From Arenicola marina (taxonomy: Eukaryota; Annelida; Polychaeta; Arenicolidae): a stretch of 64,000 nt of DNA. The notes beneath the pieces were generated by a model. It was not told the DNA's origin, searched no databases, and saw only the letters and a program-made list of their open reading frames with translations. The stretch is taken from assembly GCA_964019135.1 (NCBI GenBank), contig OZ025250.1, positions 50,901,357 to 50,965,356 on the forward strand. The letters run 5' to 3'. Positions 46,159 to 55,872 of this stretch are shown here, piece by piece (within the stretch, counting starts at the first letter, position 1; the number at the start of each line of letters is the position of its first letter). Both the position numbers and the translations under genes were made by a program.

Positions 46159-47189
46159 ACCCATTGCGTGAAAATATTTCTACATATAAGGCAACATTTG
46201 CATTCGCGTTTCAAAGCATACTATGATCGGCTTGAACCCAAAGGGCTGTGGGTTTGCACGTTATGCCACCCCCCCCCCCACCCCCCTCCTCCTACGGTCG
46301 TGGAAACCATGCGATCATCCGAGTACAAATGTAAGATGGGCCGCAAAAGTCCAAGAGCAAGATTAGACATTGTCTCAAGAATATTTATACAAAAATATAA
46401 AATAAGTCCTGTTATACACGCAAAATTCCGTCATTCAGTATACATTTCTTACAGAGCAAATGCTAACAACATCAGACAACTAATCATATGTAAAATTTCT
46501 AAAAAATAAGTATCGGCAAAGTTATTTGATATATTGGACATTTTTTGTATGCACAGCTTTAAAATATGAATTATATACGGGGACTAGCGACACAGGTCTT
46601 TGTGATCACAGTCACAAGTCTAAATTCAGACAGTGAATTCAGTAAATTAAAAACAAAAAATGTCTGATTAGTAGTTTTATATAATGAAAAGTTTTTGTAT
46701 ATGTGCCACTTTAAAACCAGTGAAGTGTGGTGACAGGTGCAAAATGCAGATGCACAAATGCAACCACTAAACACATCAGACCATGAATCCCGTGAAGGTT
46801 ATACAAAAAAGGGTTAAAAGTAATCCAATATGTTTTGATGTTTGTGCAGCTTTACACCATGGATCATATACCAGAGCCGGCGAGTTAGTACTTCCACGTC
46901 ACCAGACTGCTGCTATGTGTTGTTGTGGTATAAATGTGTCTGCCCTTTGTCTTTGCCAAACAGCCGCTGGGTCTGGGCGTCAGTAAATGTCGCAGGTAAC
47001 TTGAATCATGGCCACTTGATCATCACGGCCATTGGGCCCACGGCGCTGGGCGATAACACATTGATTTATAACTACCACGTTATAGTTCCTAAATATCAAT
47101 AAACGGTTTGCATTTGAAAGCTGAAACTTTAAACTAGGCTGTGTGACCGGGAGGCGGGATCAACGCCGCCTCAGGTAGCCTTCCTCAAA
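46159..47189. other. AT-rich spacer, no gene seen
   Basis: C-run at 46270-46287. Nothing recognised. Confidence 0.45.
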
Positions 47190-47221
47190 ACGGTGGGCGA
47201 TTGGCCTAATTTCTGAAATGA

Positions 47222-47735
47222 AATCAATGGCGGACCATCCCAGGCTCTGGCTGTCAGACAGGACTGACTGGTGTGCAGACTGCGGTGACGGGCGGACCAT
47301 CCCAGACTGTGGCTGTCAGACAAGACTGTTCTGTAGACGGCGGTGACGGGCGGACCATCTCAGACTGTGGCTGTCAGACAGGAATGACTGCTCTGTAGAC
47401 GGTGGTGACGGGCAGAACATCCCAGGCTGGTGCTGTCAGACAGGACTGACTGCTCTGTAGACGGCGGTGGCGGGAGGACCATCCCAGGCTGTGGCTGTCA
47501 GACAGGACTGACTGCTCTGTAGACGGCGGTGGTGGGCCGACCATCCCAGACTGTGGCTATCAGACAGGACTGACTGCTCTGTAGACGGCGGTGACGGGAG
47601 GACCATCCCAGGCTGTGGCTGTCAGACAGGACTGACTGCTCTGTAGACGGCGGTGACGGGAGGACCATCCCAGGCTGTGGCTGTCAGACAGGACTGACTG
47701 CTCTGTAGACGGCGGTGACGGACGGACCATCACAT
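47222..47735. repeat. 62-bp minisatellite, about eight units (+ orientation)
   Basis: The unit contains GTAGACGGCGGTGACGGG, GACCATCCCAGGCTGTGG and CTGTCAGACAGGACTGACTG. First and last units are diverged. The same unit occurs in inverted orientation at 53752-53905, next to a fragment of the seven-transmembrane gene. The unit shares GCTGTGG and TGTCAGACAGG with that gene's coding sequence (49129-49166), which raises the possibility that it was born from the gene. Confidence 0.93.
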
Positions 47736-47754
47736 GGTGACATCCGTGTCATTG

Positions 47755-47863
47755 CTGTCAATGCTCCACGTTGTGGAACGCCCTGCCAAGCGATTTTTAT
47801 TCACTTGATCACTTTAGTCAGTTTACATGTTATATTTCAGTTAGCTACCTGTTTCACGATTAG
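47755..47863 (+). mobile_element. LINE ORF2 3'-end fragment
   Basis: A short frame reads STLWNALPSDFYSLDHFSQF and ends at a stop near 47861-47863. Most CR1/Jockey-type ORF2 proteins close with a motif of the form LWNsLP-di-s--sl--Fk---k--l; the LINE at 55.9-60.2 kb has SSLWNSLPGDTKHLVAYDAF in the same place. Only this terminal part is present. Confidence 0.5.
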
Positions 47864-47896
47864 AAGGTATAATCAGTTGTCTGGTCACAACGTCAA

Positions 47897-47985
47897 TGGT
47901 CAATGGTCAATGGTCAATGGTGAATGGTGAATGGTGAATGGTGAATGGTGAATGGTGAATGGTGAATGGTGAATGGTCAATGTAC
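47897..47985. repeat. 7-bp repeat GGTGAAT / GGTCAAT
   Basis: About 12 heptamers, with GGTCAAT at the left edge and GGTGAAT in the centre. Confidence 0.95.
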
Positions 47986-48069
47986 AGCGTGTTTGAACGG
48001 ATTCACCGATTATTCTTTTGAACGGATTCCCAGATGCATCTTTGAAAGAATTCACGATATGGCGCTATA

Positions 48070-48330
48070 TAACTATTCATTTATAACTATTTATAATAAT
48101 AAAAATAATAATGAAATTTCCAAGCCAAGTTCCGCAAGGTATATATTTACGACCTTCCATTTGAAAATTGATCATCCTTTATCGATATCCCATATATATC
48201 AGAATGGTTCAATACATGATAGCCGCTGTCGGAAAGCTATCGACAAAACGTCAGTAGTGACTAGCACGGACGAAAACGTTCGATAAACAAAAACAGACGA
48301 ACGGTAGTATGAAAGGCCATGTGATCTAGT
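48070..48330 (+). repeat. 5' flank of the seven-transmembrane gene, shared with copy 2
   Basis: The segment aligns in diverged form with 50400-50635. Paired words are CATTTGAAAATTGATC / CATTTTCAAATTGATC, CCATATATATCAG / CCATATATAGGGATG and CGTTCGATAAACAA / CGTTCGATGAACAA, ending GGTAGTAT in both. It probably holds the promoter or 5' untranslated region. An AT-rich CATATATAT word at 48190 could serve as a TATA box, but that is only a guess. Confidence 0.65.
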
Positions 48331-48387
48331 TCAGCATTGTATTCCCTCCGAAGCCACAGACGTAGGCGGAGTAGAGACGGCGATGCC

Positions 48388-49500
48388 ATGAAGGAAGACA
48401 ATCCTCACGATGAAATCGTTCTTGGCCCGGCTGCGAGTGGGCAGTGGCTCTACAAGGTCACGTGGTTCTCCCTGCAGGGACTGTGCCTGATCAACATGGC
48501 GGCGTGTCTCAGCCTCGTCATCGCGTCCTGGTGCCGGCTGCGCAGGCTGCGGCGCCAGCTGACTGGCTGCCATCTGGATCATGCCTTAGCCGTGGGTTCT
48601 GGCGCTGCTTTGATCCCGAATGATCCCGATATAGGACGCCTGATGCGTTCCTTCCGGATCTCCGCCATGCGTCTTTCCACCGGAAGCGTCGACCTTTTCA
48701 TGTGCTGCCTGATGGGGATCCACTTCCTCTTTCTGATGCCGGAACTTCACACTGATGACGTCATCCTAGCGGGATCCGAGGTGAAGTGTCTCGTGCTAAG
48801 TTACAGACAGCTCGGTAACGTTCAATCCTTTCTCAGTACGGCGGCTCTCTTGATCCTGGTTCGCTTGGGCATGGCCTTCGGAGGGGAGCTCGTCTACTGG
48901 AGCTCACACTCTCCGGCGCCCGGGAGCTACGGGATTCTCTCGACTCGAGATCAGCTGTATATGTGTGTGGGCGTCATCGCCTTCACCGCCCTAATGCAAT
49001 CCTTGTCCTGGGCCGAACAGGTGGAAAGTCACGTCCTCTGCCTGCGTAACCTTCAGGGCGAAGGTTTCTTCAGCACCAGTATCTACCTGGTTCTCGTCGT
49101 GTTGAGCCTTACTATGGCAATCAGCCTCGCTGTGGTCCGACAATGGGCTGCCCTTGTCAGACAGGCCATGATCTCAATGGGAGAGAGCAAATCTCTCGAG
49201 AGTTATCGCTCGACGCCAACAGATGACGGTTTCGGATTGTCTTTCAAGTCAGATTCCCAGACGAGTGTGATGACCTTGAGGCTGTACAAGAGTCGCTCCG
49301 TGTGTGCCGTCTGGATCGCTGTGGCTTCCGTCTGGATTCCCTGGATCATCATCGTCTCGGCGATGTCCTTTCTGGACTGTCCTCCGACCTCAATCCACTG
49401 GACTCTCTTGCTACTTCACATGCAAACGGGAATAACGGTCGTTATGTCCAACTTAATAAGCTATACGTGGGTCGGTCGCAAGTCAAATCCTGGCACATAG
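48388..49500 (+). CDS. intronless seven-transmembrane protein, orphan receptor-like
   Basis: The protein has 370 residues from the ATG at 48388, which has G at -3. The frame is open upstream to a stop at 48322, but no earlier ATG exists in it. Hydrophobic helices lie near residues 28-49, 98-118, 145-167, 189-207, 231-251, 306-328 and 335-359. Basic loops (RLRRLRR after helix 1, RQWAALVRQ after helix 5, GRK at the end) predict N-terminus outside and C-terminus inside, as in G-protein-coupled receptors. Helix 6 has WIPWIII, resembling the CWxP position. Against a classical rhodopsin-type receptor: no DRY after helix 3, no NPxxY in helix 7, an unusually long first inner loop (about 48 residues) and an 11-residue tail. 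Ligand and partner are unknown. The coding DNA is clearly GC-richer than its flanks. It has three decayed relatives in this window, and this is the only copy that is open throughout. Confidence 0.72.
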   Translation: MKEDNPHDEIVLGPAASGQWLYKVTWFSLQGLCLINMAACLSLVIASWCRLRRLRRQLTGCHLDHALAVGSGAALIPNDPDIGRLMRSFRISAMRLSTGSVDLFMCCLMGIHFLFLMPELHTDDVILAGSEVKCLVLSYRQLGNVQSFLSTAALLILVRLGMAFGGELVYWSSHSPAPGSYGILSTRDQLYMCVGVIAFTALMQSLSWAEQVESHVLCLRNLQGEGFFSTSIYLVLVVLSLTMAISLAVVRQWAALVRQAMISMGESKSLESYRSTPTDDGFGLSFKSDSQTSVMTLRLYKSRSVCAVWIAVASVWIPWIIIVSAMSFLDCPPTSIHWTLLLLHMQTGITVVMSNLISYTWVGRKSNPGT

Positions 49501-49554
49501 CGAAACAGTCCATATTAAACATACCTTCACAATGGCGGTCTCTTTTGGGTGGCG

Positions 49555-49770
49555 GAGTTTAAAGGGTTGTGGGGAAATTATAATTATCTTCATTGACGTG
49601 AAACCAATTCACGATTATCCGCATCGACATTGGGTGATAGAAAGTACATGGAACCGACCGACGTCGTGGTATTGCATATGTTAACATTGACAAGTGAGCA
49701 GCGGAAGTTCGTCTCTTATAAACACAGTCTCGAGGTTTACAATTTAAGGTAAAATTTGGCTGAGGATATT
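49555..49770 (+). repeat. 3' flank of the seven-transmembrane gene, shared with inverted copy 3
   Basis: The segment aligns with the reverse complement of about 60345-60550. Shared words are TATAATTATCTTCATT, TTCACGATT, CGCATCGACATT, GACGTCGTGGTATTGCATATG / GACGTCTTGCCGTTGTATATG and a GTCTCGAGGTT / GTCTCGGGGTT end. The homology lies past the stop codon, so duplication was at the DNA level and included 3' flank. Confidence 0.75.
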
Positions 49771-50399
49771 TTCGTAATATAGTGACAAGGGTACTACAGT
49801 TCGTGCAGTAAATGAAGCTGCATTGTGACTCAATATGAAGAGGCTGTAGCAAATGTTTCATCCTCTTTGCAACATTGGTATTTTTCCATCAGTTCTTTGT
49901 TGCGGTACTGCATCTCCGAAGTAGCGCAAGTGCACCACTTTCCAACTGCCGGTTAAGCAAGAATGATGTTGTGAATAAGATGAGTGTTCCTGATTAACAC
50001 ATTTAGACAAGCACCATCATTCACATTGCCCCTTGGTAGGCGCGCTGCGAAAGTGACTATGAATATTACTGTAGTATGATATTGTCGCTCAAGGCTACAA
50101 CTTGCACACCGCTAGAGACCACGTGTTACTGGTTGTGTATCATAGCAATGTGAACAAGGAAGATTGTGAAGATATGGCGGCATCAGCTTGTTGTCAATTC
50201 TTGGGGTCAATTTTGCAGTAAGCGGCATAACGAGTAACCAAATGAAACCAAAAACCCCGTGACGAAGATATCATATTCAAATCTCGGTTTGTATTTAGGC
50301 ATTTATCAATATTGCTTAATAAAATGAATGACCTATAACCAGATGTAAAATTACCTCATTAATGTAATGTCATATATTGACTGCTTTCAGCCATCAGCC
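49771..50399. other. non-coding spacer between copies 1 and 2
   Basis: Nothing recognised. Confidence 0.45.
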
Positions 50400-50635
50400 G
50401 CTAGGTGTGTGTGATTTCATATTTATATGAATACTTCCAGACTGAACTTCCCAATGTAGACATACATCATTCCTTTCATTTTCAAATTGATCGATCGATA
50501 ACCGATTCCATATATAGGGATGTTTTAATTTGTCCTGACCTTTTGAACAGCTGTTGCGAATCCATCGACGATGGATCTTCAACAGTACCACGGCCGTAAG
50601 CGTTCGATGAACAATAACAAACCAGTGGTAGTATC
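50400..50635 (+). repeat. 5' flank of copy 2
   Basis: Diverged counterpart of 48070-48330. Homology stops abruptly at GGTAGTAT (50635), where the next insertion begins. Confidence 0.65.
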
Positions 50636-50825
50636 CCAGATAGCACAACGACGGTGAGTCATCGTCGGGCCAACGTTGGCCGATACATTGGCCCACCGTC
50701 GGCAAACATCGTTGGGCCAGCGTAGTTTTGTCCAGCGGGCCAATGTTGGCACACCGTCGGCATGAAAATACATTGGACCAGCAGTGGACAAACATCGGCC
50801 CAGGGATGACAAACATCATAGGCCC
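50636..50825. repeat. GGGCCAACGTTGGCC-type repeat insertion
   Basis: It begins CCCAGATAGCACAACG and carries imperfect palindromic words CGGGCCAACGTTGGCC, TTGGCCCACCGTCGGC and GTTGGGCCAGCG. Such words, translating to WPNVGP-like peptides, are familiar to me as a widespread low-complexity repeat of invertebrate genomes. That is memory, not a search. It sits exactly where the first half of the copy 2 coding region should be. Confidence 0.6.
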
Positions 50826-51387
50826 ATCATCGACTCGGGATCAGCTGTATATGTGTGTGGGCGTCATCGCCTTCACCGCCCTAATGCAATCCTTGCCCTG
50901 GGCCCAACAGGTGGCAAGTCACGTCCTCTGCCTGCGTAACCTTCAGGGCGAAGATTTCATCAGCACCAGTATCAGCCTCGTTCTGGTCATGTTAAGCCTC
51001 ACTCTGGCAGTCAGCCTCGTTGTGGTCCGCCAATGGGCTGCCCATATCAGAAAGTCCATGATCTCCACGGGAGAAAACAAATCTCGCGAAATTTCTCGAT
51101 CGACGCCAACAGATGATGGATTGGCTTCCAATTTTTCAATTTGCGATTCCCAGGCGAGTGTGATGAGCTTGAGGCTACACAAGTGGCGCCCCCTCTTTAC
51201 CGTCTAGATCGCTGTGGCTTCCGCCTGGATTCCCTGGATCATCATCGTCTCGGCGATGGCCTTTCCGGACTGTCCTCCGACCGCAATCCACTGGACTCTC
51301 TTGTTACTTCACATGCAAACGGGCATAACCGTCTTTGTGTCGATTTTGATCAGTTATAAGTGGATCGGCGGCAAGTCAAATATTTAA
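50826..51387 (+). pseudogene. truncated tandem copy 2 of the seven-transmembrane gene
   Basis: Homology resumes at STRDQLYMCVG (residue 185 of the intact protein) and continues in frame to the natural end (SYKWIGGKSN, stop at 51385-51387), covering helices 4 to 7. Helices 1 to 3 are absent. One nonsense codon, TAG at 51205-51207, stands where the intact gene has TGG for the Trp in AVWIA. Otherwise the frame is preserved and many differences are conservative, so it may have been under selection for a time after duplication. Confidence 0.85.
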
Positions 51388-53740
51388 ACAGTATTTGAAG
51401 CGTCAATAACAGTTTTTAAACGGTATCGGCCAGAAGTCTGTCACTTTTTCGCCGTTCACTAAGTTTTCACTTTCCGGGCTTTATATGGTATTTTGATTTC
51501 TATCCTTGCGTTAATATTATTTCATGAGATTATATTATTAATATAACACATATGCGATGGTAGCTGGGCCGATTTGTATGTAAACAGAGACATGCAATGC
51601 GTGAATAAATTATTGTTAACCTTGTATTGCATTCAGATATATAATAATGTGATATAGGTATAATGTAAAAAAAATCATGGCAACAGTGATAAAGTTATTA
51701 ATACTGATATTGTGTTTCTGTCTTACTTATTTTCACTTATATAAAGACTTTGCATGGAAAACACAGATAGGTTTAGAACTCAATTTACTCATCCCAAGCT
51801 TTAGTTATGAATTATAATCCTTGTTCTAGAAAATTATGCTTTCGTCTCTTTGTTGTGAGCTTCAGCATTTTACACGTTACTGTAGATTACCTATATCTTA
51901 TTTATAATGTGGCCTTGTGACGTAACGTCTAGATAAGAAATTGCGGCCTAAACTCCTACGTAACAGATAAACGTGGATGTTTGTATTTTGTATATTGATG
52001 AAGATGTGTAGCTATTCTCCAAGAGACCCCACTATGTGGCAGGACTTCACTCACCGAGAATCCCAGATGAGGTCTCCTAGAATTGGGATTCTTAAATGTG
52101 ACAAATGTCTATACATTGGCAATGTAATTATTTTTTATTTAAAAGCAGGCATAACATAGACATTGCCAGGTAGTGAGATCGTCAGTTACGGCGAAGTTAA
52201 ATCTAAAATTCAAATGAAACACTGCTTCCTACTGGCTCTTCCGAACTACTTACTTGTTGACTAACGACGTTATAATCACCGGGTAAGACATATCCGCTGA
52301 AATAGTTCTGAAATAGAGAAATAGTTCTCACAAACGGCGTCAAAGTATTCTGGCTAAGAACACATTCGCTTGCTCATCGCGTTTTTTCCGGTCTCAGGTG
52401 TCCTTCCCTAAGCGATTACATTGTTAGTACTTCTCTCATGCAAATTCAGTATGGACGATTGACGCCTTTGGTCGCTGTATGACGCTAGTATAGGCCACAC
52501 CTTCCAGATATTCTTCGCTTTGGACAAAGGGGTTTAGACCGACTATGTTTACCTCATATACAATAAAATGAGTCTTGTTCGTCAGAATAGGTACCTAAGC
52601 TGACTGACCTCTGATTATAGAGAGCGCAAGCCTGCTCTTTAGATAACACACACATAAAAAAAGATAAAATCTATATCTGAATCCCATACTCTTATGAGCT
52701 GGAGAAATCCACATGAAGTCAACCTCCACTGGGGAAAGCGGAAGAGTTCGCATGTTATGTACGCGGGCGTCGAAGATATTACTGTAAGACATATATGTAT
52801 AAATCAACGTGACTTGCCGATTTAAAAAAAAATACCTCTCGTTTCATTTATTAACAAGAAGAATTTAACATTTTGAAACGGAATTCAAGACTTTGTCGCC
52901 GTTATTTACTGAGTAGTTGTGACATCAAAATGTTGTAAAAGCGACGTCACAATGGGAGTTCCTAAGCAACCAAATGGTATGCCACAAGCACATGTACGGT
53001 TTACGTCAACCCCCAAAAAGATACGCGTTATGGCAAGCCATTGTGAGATTTATTTTGAAAATTGATTCTGATGTATCGGAATAGCTGAATTAATATATAT
53101 ATACGCTCGCATTTTACCTCTGATTATGGCTCAGGGATCTTGAGGTGTCTCCAGGGAAGGATGCAACGGGGGAGGGGGCTAAGGGGGTACCCCCCCCGAG
53201 CAAGCATTACCGTCCAAAGGTACCCCCCACCTAGTTCTAGGTTTATTCAAACCTACTCAAACTGCCCCACCTGTTTCGAATTCCACTCGGGGCGACATAT
53301 CTAGGATCTTCCCTTTTCCATCTTTGCGTTGGCTACGTCAAAATATTCATTGGACACTATTATGATTTTCTAAGAATCAGAATCTTAGTGAGATATGAGA
53401 TCGACATATATATCGCGTATGATGATCAGGTATATGATGACTGCACCATGCAACACACAACACACACAGTCGCTGGGAGGTACCATGTCCAGCTCCAGGC
53501 GGCAGTACATGCACTTGTGTATAAGGTAGGCTTGCATTGATAGCGCTTTGTTTGGCAAGCATATGGGTATACGGTTTCAACAGATCGATGGAACAAAAAT
53601 AACGATCCGTGCCTGTCAATATAGATACCGACATGGTTGCCAATGGCAGCCAATATGGCTGCCAATATGGCTGCCAATATTTTGATGAAAAGTGTCAATA
53701 AGCAATTTGATCGGAATTAGAGCAAATATGACTTCCCCGC
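51388..53740. other. AT-rich 2.35 kb, no gene seen
   Basis: No domain or repeat family recognised. A 12-bp repeat (GGCTGCCAATAT) with three to four units lies at 53645-53685. AATAAA at 51604 could serve as a polyadenylation signal for copy 2 transcripts. Confidence 0.45.
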
Positions 53741-53751
53741 CGATATCATGC

Positions 53752-53905
53752 CAGAGCAGTCAGTCCTGTCTGACAGCCACAGTCAGGGATTGTCCGCCCG
53801 TCACCGCCGTCTACATAGCAGTCAGTCCTGTCTGACAGCCACAGCCTGGGATGGTCCGCCTATTACCACCGTCTACAAAGCAGTAAGTCATGTCTGACAG
53901 CGACT
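53752..53905. repeat. 62-bp minisatellite, inverted, 2.5 units
   Basis: Reverse complement of the array at 47222-47735 (AGTCAGTCCTGTCTGACAGC, CACCGCCGTCTAC). It ends by running straight into the gene fragment at 53906-53978. Confidence 0.9.
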
Positions 53906-53978
53906 GCCAAGGCTGACAGCTCGACGAGAATGAGACTGATTCTGGTGCTCATGAAATCTTTGCCCTGACGATTATGCA
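53906..53978 (-). pseudogene. copy 4: short inverted fragment of the seven-transmembrane gene
   Basis: On the minus strand, CAGGGCAAAGATTTCATGAG and CACCAGAATCAGTCTCATTC, then TCGTC, match the copy 2 coding sequence at 50945-50990 (residues about 223-238). Homology then fades through the helix 5 region into the 62-bp repeat unit. It is closer to copy 2 (AAGATTTCAT) than to copy 1 (AAGGTTTCTT). Confidence 0.75.
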
Positions 53979-54923
53979 AGCAAAGCTAGGTCAGGACGTA
54001 TTCATGTAAATTAGACGCGCATACATCGATCAAGTTACTAATGGCTGAAAGCAATATGACCTTAAATTAAGGCATAAAAACTCGGAAACTTGACGTCTGG
54101 TTGGTTTTAACAAACGTTGGGTCAATGGTAGGTTAAGTGACTGATCATGTTAATAAATATTTATAAATGGTTAAACACAAGAAGAGAGTCGAATAAGAGA
54201 CCGTCTGCCCAAGGCTTTTGCTCTAATTTGGTCACTCGTTGTGCAGAAGTTAATTGCGAAATTGACCACAGCATTTAAAATAAGCTGACACCGTCATCGT
54301 GACAGTATTCCTTGTTTTCGTTGGTATGATACTTTACCAGTAACACGTGGTCTCTAGAGGTCTGCAAATTGCATGGGCCAATCCAGGGCGAGTGTGTGTC
54401 CAAGGGGTCCGGACCCCCAGTTTTTGAGGAAGAAAGCCATTTTTCATTGCAAAAAAAGGCCATCAGAGGCGTGGACCCCACCCCCCCCCCGGTCGAAACT
54501 CTTCCTGGCTCTGCTCCGCTTTTTGATTTTTTGACTATTTGAGGCATGAACCAGCCCCCCATCGCAAGTTTCAATGGTCCCTCCCTTTTCAAAGTGCTGG
54601 ATCCGCCCGTGAAGTGGCAGTCTTGAGTGACAACATCAGACCAGGGGGCAATATGAATAATAATTCTTGTCTAAATGTGTTAATCAAGACGGCTGTTCTT
54701 TCTTATAACATCAATCGTATTTATACCGCAGGTGGAATGTGGTCCACTTGCGCTACTTCTTATAGGCAGTACCGCACAAAAACCGATGGACAGATACCAA
54801 TGTGGCAAACAGGACCGAGTGTGTAAGATAAGACTCGCCATATTTTGGCATTATTTATCATCATCTACTGTACGAAATGTAGTACCCTTATCGACATGGT
54901 ATTCATAATATAACTGTATGTTA
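53979..54923. other. non-coding spacer
   Basis: No gene recognised. Confidence 0.45.
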
Positions 54924-55797
54924 CAGACAGACCCCGTTAATCCGACACATTCGGTTACACCCGAATTTGTGTTGGATAGCGAAATGTCGGATTAACGAAT
55001 TTAGAAATCGCAGGGGGAGGGGGGGGGGGGGGTATGACTTGCATGACTTTTTTTCGACAATGGCCGTTTTGTGTTATCCTTGTATACATGCTGCAGCGGG
55101 TAACATTCCGTGACATTGTACACGTGTGGGTAAACTTTAATCTTTATTTGAAAAAAAAGGTACATTGCACACGGGTATTCGCAGAATAGTTTTGTAAGTC
55201 TTTTAGCGAAGCTGTGATATTCTTCAGGTGTTCGTCACACAAGTGATCATACACTCCACGAACTCTAACGTAGTACTGACTGCCATCCGCGCCTCTTTAT
55301 GAGACGGTTTATCATGAGCTGGTGAGTCGTCGTCATCATCGCTGTCAGCCGGGTCACTGTTCTGTTCTGTGGGCGGGGAGCCGAGTGTGAGAATGTCTGA
55401 GTTCTGTCATGACATTATCCAACTCATAACTTCAAAAGACCCTTTTATTGTTTAATGATTACAGCCTGAAAGCTGTTTGATATCTGTAAAACAAAGACAT
55501 CACACCTGCAGGTGTCGACGCTTAAACAACAATAACCATCAGTGTTAATCCTTTGCGTGTTCTTATCACAACAGAAGAATGGAGCGGAAGCCAACTAACA
55601 CGGTGCGGCTTCACGGCCAATTGGTCGGATAAACGAGTAAAATAGGTATTTCGGTTGCAGGAAAGCCGTGTCGGTGTCGGAAAGCGAATGTCGGATTAAC
55701 GGGGGCAATTAGCATTGTGGAAATCCGTTACAGGTCGAACTGTGTCGGATAGCGGGGTTTCCGGATTACCGAGTGTCGGATAAACGGGGCCTGTCTG
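54924..55797 (-). mobile_element. pogo/Tigger-type DNA transposon, internally deleted
   Basis: Terminal inverted repeats of about 27 bases: CAGACAGACCCCGTTAATCC at 54924 and, on the other strand from 55797, CAGACAGGCCCCGTTTATCC, both continuing GACAC. Subterminal regions repeat GTCGGATTAACG and GTGTCGGATAGCG words. A TA dinucleotide flanks each end (54922-54923 and 55798-55799), the target duplication of the Tc1/mariner superfamily. The interior is 0.87 kb, too short for a transposase gene. On the minus strand (about 55230-55395) it keeps a C-terminal remnant with an acidic run and SHKEARMAVSTTLEFVE, like the HAEAL-LET-L-F-E end of Tigger transposases. It is non-autonomous. Confidence 0.85.
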
Positions 55798-55872
55798 TAT
55801 TTGTATTTGTCCCTGATCCAAGAGCCCAACATGCCCTGATTAGCTCTGGTAAAGCCGTAAACAAATCAATAT

